Shown piece after piece: positions 51,622 to 63,161 of a DNA stretch of 64,000 bases. Source of the stretch: Rhodothermus marinus (GTDB taxonomy: Bacteria; Bacteroidota; Rhodothermia; Rhodothermales; Rhodothermaceae); contig NZ_AP019797.1 in NCBI RefSeq assembly GCF_009936275.1, positions 2,339,890 to 2,403,889 on the forward strand, in the 5' to 3' direction. Position 1 is the stretch's first letter. Every line of letters starts with the position of its first letter. A program made the translations under genes and the position numbers. Under the pieces are notes generated by a model. The model worked only from the letters and a program-made list of their open reading frames with translations, made no database searches and was not told where the DNA came from.

Positions 51622-52596
51622 ATGCGAGGAATAATGGATCGTTCACATTCCAGAAAACCGATCCGAACCACGGCCCTCTTTGTGGATTACGAAAACCTGT
51701 ATCAGCAGGCTGCCCGCTACCTGAAAGATACCAGCGACCTCAACGGACAGCTGGCCGATCTGCTCTACAGCCTCCGTCGCTATCTGCTGGCGCGTCGTCG
51801 CTTCCGCGTGGTGCTGGGACGTGCCTATGCCGACTTCGAGCAATACGACGACGGGCTGGCCATCCAGCGCGTACTGGCCGAACAGGGCATTGTGCCGCGC
51901 ATGGTGCCTTCGAGCTACGAGGCGCCATCCCGATCGCTCCAGCTCACCATCGACGCACTGCAGACGCTGCAAAGCCATCCCGAAGTGCAGGCGTTCGTGG
52001 TGGTCAGCGGCAACCGTTCGTACCTGCCGCTGCTGGAGCACCTGCGCGGCCACGGTCGCCAGATCGCCCTCCTGCAGCTGACCTCGCCTTCCGACCTGGT
52101 CTATGAGCGCCTGGGCGACCGCCTGCTGCTGGATCCCCGTCCGATTCTGGAGCACGCCGGATTGCGTCAGCTGCTGGCACACCTGTCGGGTCCCGTAGAA
52201 AATACGCCGCCTGCCCCGCCGCCGGCCTTCGCTTCGCTGGCCGACGATCCGGATGCCCTGAAGGCGCTCGAACTGATCCTCGAACACTTCGGCCAGTACG
52301 AGGAGGTCTACCTTACGCCTTTGCTCCGGAAGATGTCGGAAACCTTCGACGAAACCCGGGTCGAGCCCAAAGAGCTGATCAACCGCCTCGAAGCAGCGGG
52401 CGCCGTCCGGCTGGAACGTCGGCGCGGCTTCCCCTACGATTACACCGTGCTCATCCTGCACGAAGACCACCCCGACGTGCGTCGCCTCCGGGAAGCAATG
52501 GCCTCACAGCCTGAGCCGGAACCCAAGGTCGGCGGAGATCTATCCGACGAAGATCACGTTGAAGACACTTCCGGGGAAGAACCGTCGGCGTTCTAA
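51622..52596 (+). CDS. NYN (PIN-like, LabA/DUF88-type) protein with C-terminal winged-helix-like region
   Basis: A 324-residue protein. Residues about 15-160 form a NYN domain: FVDYENLY (Asp22) begins it, and LTIDALQTL (Asp111) supplies a second acidic position. The usual SGDxDF motif is changed to SGNRSY (residues 129-134), so two of the four acidic residues of an active RNase are missing. After a Pro-rich linker, residues 205-290 look like a winged helix (LELILEHFGQYEEVYLTPLL, ELINRLEAAGAVRL), followed by an acidic tail. The start could also be the ATG at 51634, preceded by GAGGA. It lies between hslV and hslU, an unusual place. An RNA-binding role without cleavage is likely. Confidence 0.8.
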   Translation: MRGIMDRSHSRKPIRTTALFVDYENLYQQAARYLKDTSDLNGQLADLLYSLRRYLLARRRFRVVLGRAYADFEQYDDGLAIQRVLAEQGIVPRMVPSSYEAPSRSLQLTIDALQTLQSHPEVQAFVVVSGNRSYLPLLEHLRGHGRQIALLQLTSPSDLVYERLGDRLLLDPRPILEHAGLRQLLAHLSGPVENTPPAPPPAFASLADDPDALKALELILEHFGQYEEVYLTPLLRKMSETFDETRVEPKELINRLEAAGAVRLERRRGFPYDYTVLILHEDHPDVRRLREAMASQPEPEPKVGGDLSDEDHVEDTSGEEPSAF

Positions 52597-52639
52597 TTCG
52601 TCAACCTGTCTGCCATGGAGCAGGAACCCCTTACTTCTC

Positions 52640-52645
52640 AGGAGG
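52640..52645 (+). promoter_or_regulatory. Strong Shine-Dalgarno site that sets the hslU start
   Basis: AGGAGG lies five bases before the ATG at 52651, the best ribosome binding site noticed in the window. It favours this start over the upstream in-frame ATG at 52615. Confidence 0.7.
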
Positions 52646-52650
52646 CCGGA

Positions 52651-54054
52651 ATGAAGCGCGAGCTGACCCCGCGCGAGATCGTCGCGGAGCTGGATAAATA
52701 CATCGTCGGTCAGGAGGAAGCCAAAAAGTGCGTGGCCATTGCGCTGCGCAACCGCTGGCGCCGGCTGAACGCCCCGCCGGAGATGCGGGAAGAGATCATG
52801 CCGAACAACATCCTGATGATCGGCCCTACCGGCGTGGGCAAGACCGAGATTGCCCGTCGCCTGGCGAAGCTGGCCGGTGCGCCGTTCATCAAGGTCGAAG
52901 CCACCAAGTTCACCGAGGTCGGTTATGTGGGCCGCGATGTGGACAGCATGATCCGCGATCTGGTGGACATCGCGGTCAACATGGTGCGCGAGGAGCACGA
53001 GCAGCGCGTGCGCGACCGGGCCCGTGAGCTGGCCGAGGAGCGCATCCTCGACATCCTGGTGCCGCCGGCCCGCCCGACTCCCCGCCCGGAAATGGTGCAG
53101 GGTCCGGGCTTCTTCCTGCAGAGCACGGCCACCACGGCCGCCGACGACGCCGAGGCCGAAGCCCGGGAGCGCACCCGTCAGCGTTTCCGTGAAAAGCTCA
53201 AGGCGGGCGAGCTGGACGACCGGGAGATCGAAATTGAGGTGGCCGCCGACACGATGCCCATGGTGCAGGTCTTCGGGCCGCTGGGCATCGAGGAAATGGG
53301 CGTCAACCTGCAGGAGCTGTTCGGTAACCTGACGGGCCGCCGCCGCAAGAAGCGCCGCGTCACCGTGGCCGAAGCGCGCGAGATCCTCACGCAGGAGGAA
53401 GCGCAGAAGCTCATCGACATGGACAAGGTCACGCGCGAGGCGCTGGAGCGCGTGGAGCAGTCGGGCATCGTCTTCATCGACGAGATCGACAAGGTGGCCG
53501 CCCGCGACGGCGCCCGGGGCGGCCCGGACGTGTCGCGCGAGGGCGTGCAGCGCGACCTGCTGCCGCTGGTGGAAGGCTGCAGCGTGATGACCAAATACGG
53601 CATGGTCCGCACCGACCACATCCTGTTCATCGCCAGCGGGGCCTTCCACGTGGCCAAACCCAGCGACCTGATCCCGGAACTACAGGGCCGCTTCCCGATC
53701 CGCGTCGAACTGAAGAGCCTGACCGAGGAGGACTTTTACAAGATCCTGACGCAACCCAAAAACGCGCTGCTCAAGCAGTACCAGGCCCTGCTGAAGGCTG
53801 AGGGCGTCGAGATCGAGTTCACCGACGCGGCCGTGCGCAAGATTGCCGAGATCGCCGCGCGCGTGAACGAAGAGGTCGAAAACATCGGCGCCCGCCGCCT
53901 CCACACGGTGCTGACCACGCTGCTGGAAGACATCCTCTTCGAGGTGCCCGACAACGTGCCCGAGGATCGCAAGATCGTGGTGGATGCCGACCTGGTGGAG
54001 CAGCGACTCAGCGGTATCGTACAGAACCGGGATCTGAGCCAGTACATCCTCTGA
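52651..54054 (+). CDS. hslU: ATP-dependent protease ATPase subunit HslU (ClpY)
   Basis: The AAA+ unfoldase that feeds HslV. The ATG at 52651 is chosen because it follows AGGAGG and because HslU proteins begin with a TPREIV segment right after the start, here [20 protein letters not shown]. The protein is 467 residues. Walker A is [11 protein letters not shown], Walker B is [13 protein letters not shown], and the pore loop region has [14 protein letters not shown]. The I-domain insertion spans about residues 100-225 and includes [11 protein letters not shown]. The C-terminus LSQYIL is the tail that docks into HslV pockets. The neighbouring GNAT gene starts 28 bases downstream and may be read through. 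Confidence 0.97.
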   Translation: MKRELTPREIVAELDKYIVGQEEAKKCVAIALRNRWRRLNAPPEMREEIMPNNILMIGPTGVGKTEIARRLAKLAGAPFIKVEATKFTEVGYVGRDVDSMIRDLVDIAVNMVREEHEQRVRDRARELAEERILDILVPPARPTPRPEMVQGPGFFLQSTATTAADDAEAEARERTRQRFREKLKAGELDDREIEIEVAADTMPMVQVFGPLGIEEMGVNLQELFGNLTGRRRKKRRVTVAEAREILTQEEAQKLIDMDKVTREALERVEQSGIVFIDEIDKVAARDGARGGPDVSREGVQRDLLPLVEGCSVMTKYGMVRTDHILFIASGAFHVAKPSDLIPELQGRFPIRVELKSLTEEDFYKILTQPKNALLKQYQALLKAEGVEIEFTDAAVRKIAEIAARVNEEVENIGARRLHTVLTTLLEDILFEVPDNVPEDRKIVVDADLVEQRLSGIVQNRDLSQYIL

Positions 54055-54082
54055 ACACAGACGGCCGGCGTTCGACGCGCCC

Positions 54083-55012
54083 GTGATCTGCTATCGGCTG
54101 GAAGATCCGGAAGGACGGCGACGCTGGGAAGCCCTGCAGGCTGCCCGGACGTCGCCGTTTGCGCATCCGGAGGTGCTGCTCGGGCTGGCGCGGCTCTTCG
54201 GCCGCCGCGTCGAAATCGTGGAGGTGGACGCCAGAGGCGGTCCGGCCGCCATAGCGCTGCTGGTACGCCGCATGGGACCCTGGCGGTGGGCCTCGCATCC
54301 GCCCCTGCTGCCCGAGTCGCCGTTGGTCGTTCCGGATGCGTCCGTGCCGGCGCTCCCGGAGCGGCTGCTGGAGGCACTATCTCGCCGCTATGCGCGCGTC
54401 GATTTGCACCTGCCTCCGGGGTGGACGGACGTGCGGCCGGCCCTGTGGCGTGGCTGGCGGGCCCATCCGCTTTACACCTACGAAATCGACCTGGAGCAGA
54501 CCTCACCCGCGCACTGGTCCGAAAATCCCCGCCGCCTTTTCCGCAAAGCGGCGGCAAGCTATCGGCTGATCGAAGACGCCCGGCTGGCCCCCGTAGTGGC
54601 CCGTCTGGTGGCGGCCGGCTACCGGCGCCACCGCCGCCCGCCCCCGGCGTCGGCCGAGCGCCTGGCCGCCCTGCTCGAAGCACTTGCGAGGGCCGGACCG
54701 GTCCGCATTTTCGGCGTGCAGCATGCGTCAGGGGAGACGGAAGCGGCCGTGGCGCTCATGGTGGCACCGCCGCGCGCCTGGTACTGGCTGGCCGGAAGCA
54801 TGCCCGGCCCTGCCATGACCGTGCTGCTGGGATACCTCTGGAGCCGGCTCCGGGAAGAAGGCTTTCACTGGTTCGATTTTGTCGGAGCCAACACCCCCTC
54901 TATTGCCGAGTTCAAGCGTCGCTTTAACCCGACGCTGCGGCTTTACTTTCGACTGACCTGCGACCGCTCGCCGCTGCAGACGCTATTGCGCCACATGCCC
55001 GGCCTTCGCTGA
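54083..55012 (+). CDS. GNAT/FemAB-like acetyltransferase-fold protein
   Basis: A 309-residue protein with GTG start. It has two GNAT-like lobes: the N-terminal part contains SPFAHPEVLLGLARLFGRRVEIV, and the C-terminal lobe has RIFGVQHASGETEAAVALMV, YWLAGSMPGPAMTVLLGYLW and FHWFDFVGANTPSIAEFKRRFNPT. The last motif, with its FDFxGxxxPsIxxFKrgFg pattern, is typical of BioF2/FemAB-like transferases that act on surface polymers or lipids. No acyl-CoA specificity can be read. It precedes a polysaccharide flippase gene by three bases, so a part in surface polysaccharide decoration is plausible. Confidence 0.75.
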   Translation: MICYRLEDPEGRRRWEALQAARTSPFAHPEVLLGLARLFGRRVEIVEVDARGGPAAIALLVRRMGPWRWASHPPLLPESPLVVPDASVPALPERLLEALSRRYARVDLHLPPGWTDVRPALWRGWRAHPLYTYEIDLEQTSPAHWSENPRRLFRKAAASYRLIEDARLAPVVARLVAAGYRRHRRPPPASAERLAALLEALARAGPVRIFGVQHASGETEAAVALMVAPPRAWYWLAGSMPGPAMTVLLGYLWSRLREEGFHWFDFVGANTPSIAEFKRRFNPTLRLYFRLTCDRSPLQTLLRHMPGLR

Positions 55013-55015
55013 GCC

Positions 55016-56455
55016 ATGGAGCCCGCGCCCACATCCACATCGCCATCCGAGCGCCCGCTCCGGGGGCCGGTACTCACGCTGCTGTCCGGCTCGTCGATCG
55101 CCCTGGCCCTGTCCTATCTGGCCCAGCCGCTGCTGACCCGCCTCTACACGCCGGAAGCGTTCGGCGTGCTGGACGCCTTCGTGGCGCTGGCGAGCCTGCT
55201 GTTTGTGCTGGGAACACTCCGGTACGAGGACGCGCTGCTGCTACCCCACGACGAAGCCGAAGCGCGCGGCCTGCTCCGGCTTTCCGTTTACATCCTGCTC
55301 GGCCTCGGCCTGCTCTGCCTGGTGCTGAGCCTGCCCGGACGTCTGTTGCTTGCACGCGCGGGCGAGGCGGCGCTGGCCGACTGGCTCCCCTGGCTCGGCC
55401 CTGCCCTGCTGCTCATGGGCGGGGGACGCCTGGCCGAGCTGTGGCTGATGCGCCGTGAGGCGTTCCGGACGCTTTCGGCCGGCACCGCCCTGCGTGCCGC
55501 CGCCACGACGACGCTGCGGCTGGCGGCCGGCCTGCCTCCTCTGCAGGCGGGTGCAGCTGGACTCATCGGCGGCTTTCTGGGCGGCCACCTGAGCGCACTG
55601 CTGCTCTATGGCTGGCGTCTGCGCCGCATGCCATCGGAAGCGTCGGATCCTCCTCCTTCGCTGACCGCACTGGCCCGCCGCTACCGGCGTTTTCCGCTGT
55701 TTACCCTTCCGGCTGCCCTGCTCAACGCACTGAGCATGCGTCTGCCTTTTCTGCTGCTGCTGGCCTTCTTCGACACCCGGGTGCTGGGCTTTTTCGGCCG
55801 CGCCTTCATGGTACTGAGCGTTCCGCTGGGACTGGTGGGCGGCGCGACCGGTCAGGTTTTCTTCGTCCGTGCCGCCGAAGCCCGCCACGGCAACGGGCTG
55901 GCCGCGCTGACCCTGCGCGTCTACCGGCGTCTGCTGCAGGTGGGCCTCTATCCGGTGCTGCTCTTGATGCTGCTGGGCCCCGACCTGTTCGCCTTCGTCT
56001 TCGGCCAGCCGTGGCACACGGCCGGCCAATACGCCGTCTGGATCGCCCCCTGGCTGCTGCTGGCGGGAGTGGCCTCACCGCTGAGCCGGCTGTTCGACGT
56101 GCTGGAGCGCCAGCGGGCCGACTTCGCCATCAGCGTCTTGCTCTTTCTGCTGCAGACGGGCGCGCTCGTCGTCGGCGGACTACAGGGGCGACCGGAGACG
56201 GCCCTGCTCCTGCTCGGACTGACCGGCGTGCTGGGGCGCACCGTCCAGCTCGGGGTCCTGCTTCGGCTGGCCGGCGTCTCGACCCGCGAGGCGCTGATTC
56301 CGCTGCTACGCTACGGCCTCTACAGCCTTCCGCTGCTGGGGCTGCTCCACCTGAGCGCTTCGCACCTGTCCCCTCCCTTTCATCTTGGTCTGGCCCTGCT
56401 CAGCGTGCCGCTCTATCTGGGCCTCGGCGTCTGGCTTGAGCGGCGGGCTGCCTGA
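55016..56455 (+). CDS. Polysaccharide flippase (Wzx/RfbX-like, MOP superfamily)
   Basis: A 479-residue membrane protein with about 13-14 hydrophobic segments. The N-terminal LTLLSGSSIALALSYLAQPLLTRLYTPEAFGVLD is the classical start of O-antigen flippases of the polysaccharide-synthesis family. It moves lipid-linked oligosaccharides across the inner membrane. No polymerase (wzy) or initiating transferase lies nearby, so the cluster is minimal. It follows the GNAT/FemAB gene by three bases. The next gene on the minus strand ends eight bases away; no terminator was found between them. Confidence 0.86.
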   Translation: MEPAPTSTSPSERPLRGPVLTLLSGSSIALALSYLAQPLLTRLYTPEAFGVLDAFVALASLLFVLGTLRYEDALLLPHDEAEARGLLRLSVYILLGLGLLCLVLSLPGRLLLARAGEAALADWLPWLGPALLLMGGGRLAELWLMRREAFRTLSAGTALRAAATTTLRLAAGLPPLQAGAAGLIGGFLGGHLSALLLYGWRLRRMPSEASDPPPSLTALARRYRRFPLFTLPAALLNALSMRLPFLLLLAFFDTRVLGFFGRAFMVLSVPLGLVGGATGQVFFVRAAEARHGNGLAALTLRVYRRLLQVGLYPVLLLMLLGPDLFAFVFGQPWHTAGQYAVWIAPWLLLAGVASPLSRLFDVLERQRADFAISVLLFLLQTGALVVGGLQGRPETALLLLGLTGVLGRTVQLGVLLRLAGVSTREALIPLLRYGLYSLPLLGLLHLSASHLSPPFHLGLALLSVPLYLGLGVWLERRAA

Positions 56456-56463
56456 ACCGCTCC

Positions 56464-56874
56464 TCAACGCGGCGGCCGATCGCCATAGCGACCGGCCTCG
56501 CGCCGGCGACGCTGACCGAGCTGCTCCAGGTGAAACAACACGCGGAGCTGCTCCGGAGGTGCGCCACAGGCGACGGCCCAGTCGGTCAGCACCTGCAGCA
56601 CGTGCTGGCGACGCCGCCACGACCAGCGCGGCGCCCGATCCTCCAGCACCCATGTGGTAAGCGCCGCCCCGTAGCCTTTCTCGAAGAGTCGCTGCGCGGC
56701 CTCCAGCGCCGCCCTGCGCCGGGAGGCCGACACCTCCGGCGCCAGCTTTGCCATCCAGCTGGCGTGCTCGGATACCTGTCCGGTGGGTGCTGCAAACGAC
56801 AGGCACAGCACGGCCGCTTCTTCCGGAAACTCCCAGTCGACAGGAACGAACGGTCTCGAAACAGACGACTTCAT
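56464..56874 (-). CDS. Hypothetical protein, small helical
   Basis: A 136-residue frame converging on the flippase gene. I do not recognise a family. It is largely alpha-helical, with an Ala/Arg-rich region (ASRRRAALEAAQRLFEKG, residues 51-68), SWRRRQHVLQVLTDWAVACG and the basic C-terminus RRRREAGRYGDRPPR. The acidic-hydrophobic N-terminus has no signal peptide. The codon pattern and the position opposite the cupin gene's upstream region are consistent with a real gene, but an accidental frame in GC-rich DNA cannot be excluded. Confidence 0.45.
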   Translation of the reverse strand: MKSSVSRPFVPVDWEFPEEAAVLCLSFAAPTGQVSEHASWMAKLAPEVSASRRRAALEAAQRLFEKGYGAALTTWVLEDRAPRWSWRRRQHVLQVLTDWAVACGAPPEQLRVLFHLEQLGQRRRREAGRYGDRPPR

Positions 56875-56957
56875 CCTGCAGAACAGCAGCCCTGGAACTA
56901 CTCAGGCTCCCCGACTGTATCGTCCGCCGCGCGACTTTCTTCAATCCGAAAACGACC

Positions 56958-57431
56958 ATGGCCGAAATTCACACGCTTCCTGCCACGTTGCGGCGCTTTC
57001 AGGCGACCGACGAAGGGTTTCGCTGGGAGACGGTGCCGCTGAAGCACTACAAGCCGGAAGGCACGCACTTCCGGGACATCACGCGCCAGGTGCTGTTCGG
57101 ACCGGAAAGTGGCCTGCCCGCCGAGCTGCGCTACTTCGAAGTGGAGCCGGGCGGCTACTCCACCTTCGAGCGGCACGAGCACGTGCACGCCGTGCTGATC
57201 CTGCGCGGACGGGGTCGTGCCATCGTGGGCGAGCAGCTCTTCGAAGTGCAGCCGTTCGATCTGATTCACGTGCCGGCCTGGACCTGGCACCAGTTTCAAG
57301 CTGCCGAGGACGAAGCCCTGGGCTTTCTGTGCATGGTGGCGGTGGACCGCGACCGCCCGACGCGTCCCACCCCTGAAGAAGCCGAGCAACTCCGTCGCCA
57401 CCCGGTCATCGGCCCTCACGTGCGGCTGTAA
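56958..57431 (+). CDS. Cupin-domain protein
   Basis: A single-domain cupin of 157 residues. The start is the ATG at 56958, where the family similarity begins; longer frames run into the divergent neighbour. The first cupin motif is STFERHEHVHAVLILRGRGRAIV with three histidines, and the second is FDLIHVPAWTWHQFQA with His positions for a metal. Such proteins are dioxygenases, isomerases or small-ligand binders; the substrate is not evident. The C-terminal region continues RPTRPTPEEAEQLRRHP. It stands alone, followed by a palindromic repeat. Confidence 0.82.
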   Translation: MAEIHTLPATLRRFQATDEGFRWETVPLKHYKPEGTHFRDITRQVLFGPESGLPAELRYFEVEPGGYSTFERHEHVHAVLILRGRGRAIVGEQLFEVQPFDLIHVPAWTWHQFQAAEDEALGFLCMVAVDRDRPTRPTPEEAEQLRRHPVIGPHVRL

Positions 57432-57469
57432 GGCAATAGACGTCCGCTGCCCATCGCCAGACCCGGAGC

Positions 57470-57543
57470 GGACCCACGGGTCCACCCCTATGGGAATGAG
57501 ACGTGGGCAACAGGGCTTGCGGTAGGGGCGCGCCTCTGTGCGC
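57470..57543. repeat. Bipartite palindromic intergenic repeat, copy 3
   Basis: Between the converging cupin and SPOR genes (167 bases), GGACCCACGGGTCC runs into ACCCCTA. After about 30 bases GTAGGGGCGCGCCTCTGTGCGC opens the facing half. A further GGGGCCGCCCC palindrome near 57571 may be part of it or a weak terminator. Confidence 0.55.
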
Positions 57544-57598
57544 TTCCTCCAAGTCCACCGTCGGATACAGGGGCCGCCCCTGCAGCCGCAGGATAGGT

Positions 57599-58129
57599 TT
57601 ATTGCCCCACGTTCACCCGATCCGAGGTCACAAACGCGCCCTCGAAGCGGCGGGCGGCCAGCGCCCGCAAGCGCTCGGCCTCCTCACGCGTCCGAAAGTT
57701 GCCCAGACGGATGCGATAGTACGGAGCACGGAAGACGATATAGACCGGCGGCGGGTCGGCATGAGCACCGGGAATCCCTTCCAGCAATCCCTGTGCGGCC
57801 ATCCGTCGCCACCAGGCGACCGCCGCCGCGTAGATGCTGTCGGCCGTGGCCTTGTTTTCGGTGAGAAAAATCTGCACGCGGTAGCCCTCTACGGTGCGCG
57901 TGGCCGAGGCACCGGCCCGTCCTTCCATCAGCGCCTCCGGCACGTCGTGCTGCACTTCGAGCGGTGGCGGCGGTGGATCCGGATAGCGGGCCGGATCGAA
58001 GTCTTCGTAAGCGGACCAGTCGATCGGGGCTTCTTCCGGCGCCGGCCCCTGCTGTTCCTGCGCGCCGCGCGTGGCGGCACATCCCGCCAGCAGAAGCACC
58101 AGCCCGAAAAAGACAAGGCGGTTCACCAC
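57599..58129 (-). CDS. SPOR-domain lipoprotein
   Basis: A 176-residue envelope lipoprotein with lipobox LLLAGC (Cys17), a Pro/Glu-rich linker (residues about 25-75) and a C-terminal SPOR domain (about residues 88-172). Within it, VEGYRVQIFLTENKATADS forms the first strand and helix, and YYIRLGNFRTREEAERLRAL-like sequence, seen here as YYRIRLGNFRTREEAERL, forms the second half. SPOR domains bind denuded glycan strands at division sites. The protein therefore probably sits in the periplasm on the outer membrane, where it binds septal peptidoglycan. It follows glgX on the same strand with a 43-base gap, a non-functional association. Confidence 0.88.
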   Translation of the reverse strand: MVNRLVFFGLVLLLAGCAATRGAQEQQGPAPEEAPIDWSAYEDFDPARYPDPPPPPLEVQHDVPEALMEGRAGASATRTVEGYRVQIFLTENKATADSIYAAAVAWWRRMAAQGLLEGIPGAHADPPPVYIVFRAPYYRIRLGNFRTREEAERLRALAARRFEGAFVTSDRVNVGQ

Positions 58130-58172
58130 AGGTCAGCGGTTGCATTCCTGAGGACGACGCCTTCTGAAAGCG

Positions 58173-60356
<2,184 letters not shown>

Positions 60357-60544
60357 AACTACAATACGCCCTGAACATCCCGGCTTACAACAAAAGACAC
60401 ACCGAAGCAGGCGTGTTGCCTACGCGGCCTCATTTTTACGACAACGTACGTAACTGCCTGTCGCCGCCTGCCCGCCATCCGCCTCTTCATGCTGACGCCT
60501 GTGGGTCGGGAATGCCCGTACTTCAAGCGCAGCCGCCCTGTAAC

Positions 60545-60602
60545 TTTTTGCCCAAACTCTGAAGAAACAGGTATCCTTTTCCGCCCGCTCCGTTGTATCT
60601 TG
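60545..60602 (+). promoter_or_regulatory. Candidate glgB promoter region in the glgX-glgB divergent gap
   Basis: In the 323-base gap between the divergent genes, TTTTTG (60545-60550) and TATCCTTTT (60572-60580) are separated by 21 bases. A second box, TATCTTG (60596-60602), lies closer to glgB. Either could serve as the -7 element. The rest of the gap shows no ORF or strong hairpin; a glgX promoter is presumed on the other strand. Confidence 0.35.
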
Positions 60603-60679
60603 GGGCCGATTTTCAGCAGGCGCCCTAAAATACGGCGCATTTCGCACAAACCAAAGCACAATCCGGCGAAGTTTTCCTG

Positions 60680-62545
60680 ATGAGCTGGCTCACGGAAGAA
60701 GACATCCGGCGCTGGGAAAGCGGTACGTTCTACGACAGTTACCGAAAGCTGGGAGCCCATCCCGACGACGAAGGCACCTGGTTCTGCGTCTGGGCGCCGC
60801 ATGCCGATGGCGTCTCGGTGCTCGGGGCGTTCAACGACTGGAATCCGGACGCCAACCCGCTGGAGCGCTACGGCGGCGGTCTGTGGGCCGGTTACGTACC
60901 GGGAGCGCGCCCGGGCCACACCTACAAGTATCGCATCCGGCACGGCTTCTACCAGGCCGACAAGACGGATCCCTACGCCTTCGCCATGGAGCCGCCTACC
61001 GGCAGTCCCATCGAAGGGCTGGCCTCCATCATCACGCGGCTCGACTACACCTGGCACGACGACGAATGGATGCGGCGCCGGAAGGGTCCGGCCAGCCTTT
61101 ACGAGCCGGTTTCCATCTACGAGGTACATCTGGGCTCCTGGCGTCACAAACGGCCCGGCGAGTCCTTCTCTTACCGGGAGATTGCCGAGCCGCTGGCCGA
61201 CTACGTGCAGGAGATGGGCTTCACGCACGTGGAGCTGCTGCCCGTCATGGAACATCCCTACTACGGCTCCTGGGGCTATCAGGTGGTGGGCTACTACGCC
61301 CCGACGTTTCGCTACGGATCGCCCCAGGACCTGATGTACCTGATCGACTACCTGCACCAGCGCGGCATCGGCGTCATCCTCGACTGGGTCCCGAGCCACT
61401 TTGCGGCCGATCCCCAGGGACTGGTTTTCTTTGACGGGACCACGCTCTTCGAATACGACGACCCCAAAATGCGTTACCACCCCGACTGGGGCACGTACGT
61501 GTTTGATTACAACAAGCCGGGCGTACGCAACTTTCTGATTTCTAATGCGCTTTTCTGGCTCGAAAAGTACCACGTCGACGGGCTGCGCGTCGATGCCGTG
61601 GCCTCCATGCTCTACCGGGACTACTCACGCAAGGAGTGGACGCCCAACATCTTTGGCGGTCGCGAAAACCTGGAGGCCATCGATTTCCTCAAGCGATTCA
61701 ACGAGACGGTCTACCTGCACTTCCCCGAGGCCATGACGATCGCCGAGGAGTCGACGGCCTGGCCCGGCGTGTCGGCCCCCACCTACAACAACGGTCTGGG
61801 CTTCCTCTACAAGTGGAACATGGGCTGGATGCACGACACGCTGGACTACATCCGGCGCGATCCCATCTATCGCAAGTATCACCACGACGAGCTGACCTTC
61901 TCGCTCTGGTACGCCTTTTCGGAGCACTACGTCCTGCCGCTCTCGCACGACGAGGTGGTGCACGGCAAGGGCTCGCTCTGGGGTAAAATGCCCGGCGACG
62001 ACTGGCAGAAAGCGGCCAACCTGCGCCTGCTCTTTGGCCACATGTGGGGCCATCCGGGCAAAAAACTGCTCTTCATGGGCGGCGAATTCGGCCAGCACCG
62101 CGAATGGAACCACGACACGCAGCTCGAATGGCACCTGCTGGACCAGCCCTACCATCGAGGCATTCAGCTGTGGGTACGCGATCTGAACCATCTCTACCGT
62201 ACGAATCCGGCCCTCTGGCACGACGGACCGGAAGGGTTCGAGTGGATCGACTTCAGTGACCGCGACCAGAGCGTGATCTGTTACCTGCGCAAGAATGCCG
62301 GCCGCATGCTGCTGTTCGTGCTGAACTTTACGCCCGTGCCACGCGAGCACTACCGCGTGGGCGTGCCGATCGGCGGCCCCTGGCGCGAGGTGCTCAACAG
62401 CGACGCGGTGGCCTACGGCGGAAGCGGCATGGGCAACTTCGGCCGCGTCGAGGCGGTGCCCGAGTCCTGGCACGGCCGCCCCTTCCACCTGGAGCTGACG
62501 CTTCCCCCGCTGGCCGCCCTCATCCTGGAGCCGGAACACGGGTAG
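60680..62545 (+). CDS. glgB: 1,4-alpha-glucan branching enzyme (GH13)
   Basis: Makes alpha-1,6 branches in glycogen. The 621-residue protein is the Rhodothermus enzyme by length and sequence as I know it. It starts with a CBM48 domain (about residues 25-120: [30 protein letters not shown]). In the GH13 barrel the catalytic residues are Asp305 in [17 protein letters not shown], Glu356 in [14 protein letters not shown] and transition-state Asp424 in [24 protein letters not shown] and [15 protein letters not shown] are family hallmarks. The short N-terminus (one CBM48) differs from the longer E. coli type. It diverges from the debranching gene, and the two would work on the same polymer. Confidence 0.97.
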   Translation: MSWLTEEDIRRWESGTFYDSYRKLGAHPDDEGTWFCVWAPHADGVSVLGAFNDWNPDANPLERYGGGLWAGYVPGARPGHTYKYRIRHGFYQADKTDPYAFAMEPPTGSPIEGLASIITRLDYTWHDDEWMRRRKGPASLYEPVSIYEVHLGSWRHKRPGESFSYREIAEPLADYVQEMGFTHVELLPVMEHPYYGSWGYQVVGYYAPTFRYGSPQDLMYLIDYLHQRGIGVILDWVPSHFAADPQGLVFFDGTTLFEYDDPKMRYHPDWGTYVFDYNKPGVRNFLISNALFWLEKYHVDGLRVDAVASMLYRDYSRKEWTPNIFGGRENLEAIDFLKRFNETVYLHFPEAMTIAEESTAWPGVSAPTYNNGLGFLYKWNMGWMHDTLDYIRRDPIYRKYHHDELTFSLWYAFSEHYVLPLSHDEVVHGKGSLWGKMPGDDWQKAANLRLLFGHMWGHPGKKLLFMGGEFGQHREWNHDTQLEWHLLDQPYHRGIQLWVRDLNHLYRTNPALWHDGPEGFEWIDFSDRDQSVICYLRKNAGRMLLFVLNFTPVPREHYRVGVPIGGPWREVLNSDAVAYGGSGMGNFGRVEAVPESWHGRPFHLELTLPPLAALILEPEHG

Positions 62546-62567
62546 CCGTCCTGAAAAAACTTTAAAC

Positions 62568-62616
62568 ACGGCACAGTCGTAGATAACGAGGACTGGCTAC
62601 CAGAATCCTGTGCCGT
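62568..62616. promoter_or_regulatory. Inverted repeat just before the DUF433 gene
   Basis: ACGGCACAG (62568-62576) and CTGTGCCGT (62608-62616) form a perfect nine-base inverted repeat 31 bases apart, ending one base before the DUF433 start codon. It could be an operator for antitoxin autoregulation or a hairpin masking the start. Confidence 0.45.
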
Positions 62617-62617
62617 T

Positions 62618-62869
62618 ATGGACTGGCGTCCGTACATTCACGCTGACCCGGAAATCCTTCAGGGAAAGCCTGTTGTCAGAGGAACCCGACTCTCGGTTGC
62701 CTTTATTCTCGGACTTTTTGCCGCGGGCTGGACGACGGAGCAGGTGCTTGAGAATTATCCGACCCTGACGCGCGAAGCGCTTCAGGCCGTCTTTGCTTTT
62801 GCTGCGGAATGCCTGCGTGAAGAGGCACTATACGTTCTTCCAGCCAGCACGTCCCCATGCGATTCTTAG
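62618..62869 (+). CDS. DUF433-family antitoxin
   Basis: An 83-residue protein with the DUF433 pattern: IHADPEILQGKPVVRGTRLSV, GLFAAGWTTEQVLENYPTLTREAL and a C-terminal helix AVFAFAAECLREEALYVL. DUF433 proteins resemble a winged helix and are usually encoded directly upstream of a PIN-like DUF5615 toxin; such pairs are described as VapB45/VapC45-type. Here the expected partner reading frame overlaps its stop by 13 bases but is broken. The inverted repeat before the start fits autoregulation. Without the toxin the antitoxin may be a relic or may act on other operators. Confidence 0.85.
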   Translation: MDWRPYIHADPEILQGKPVVRGTRLSVAFILGLFAAGWTTEQVLENYPTLTREALQAVFAFAAECLREEALYVLPASTSPCDS

Positions 62870-63150
62870 AAGTCATCCGAAAAGTCGAAAGTTTATATTT
62901 CGATGAGGTTTATAGCCTGCCGTTTGAAGCACGACCAGCGCGCTCGTAGTCAGGCACAGAGCGAAGCGGAGTGCCGTCTCGGGTGACGCCACTCCGGCTG
63001 ACGCCTTCGTGGCGTACTACAAACCCGTGCCTCTGACACACAACGCGAGAAAGCGCTGGCATGTCAGATTTCCCCTTGTTTTCCGGATAAGTTCTGGAGG
63101 GAAAGTTTACCGTGATCGAGCGCGAACGCGTGCGTCAGCGTCCGCTGTAA
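62857..63150 (+). pseudogene. Decayed DUF5615 PIN-like toxin partner of the DUF433 gene
   Basis: The ATG at 62857 overlaps the DUF433 stop, as expected for a toxin, and begins Met-Arg-Phe-Leu, a usual start of DUF5615 proteins. Similarity is lost after that, and the frame stops after 31 residues. Near 63095-63150 another frame reads LEGKFTVIERERVRQRPL followed by a stop, which looks like the end of such a toxin. The middle, with the catalytic acidic residues, is absent, so the gene appears deleted internally and scrambled. The C-terminal match is by memory of the family and is only moderately sure. Confidence 0.4.
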
Positions 63151-63161
63151 TTGGACCGTTT

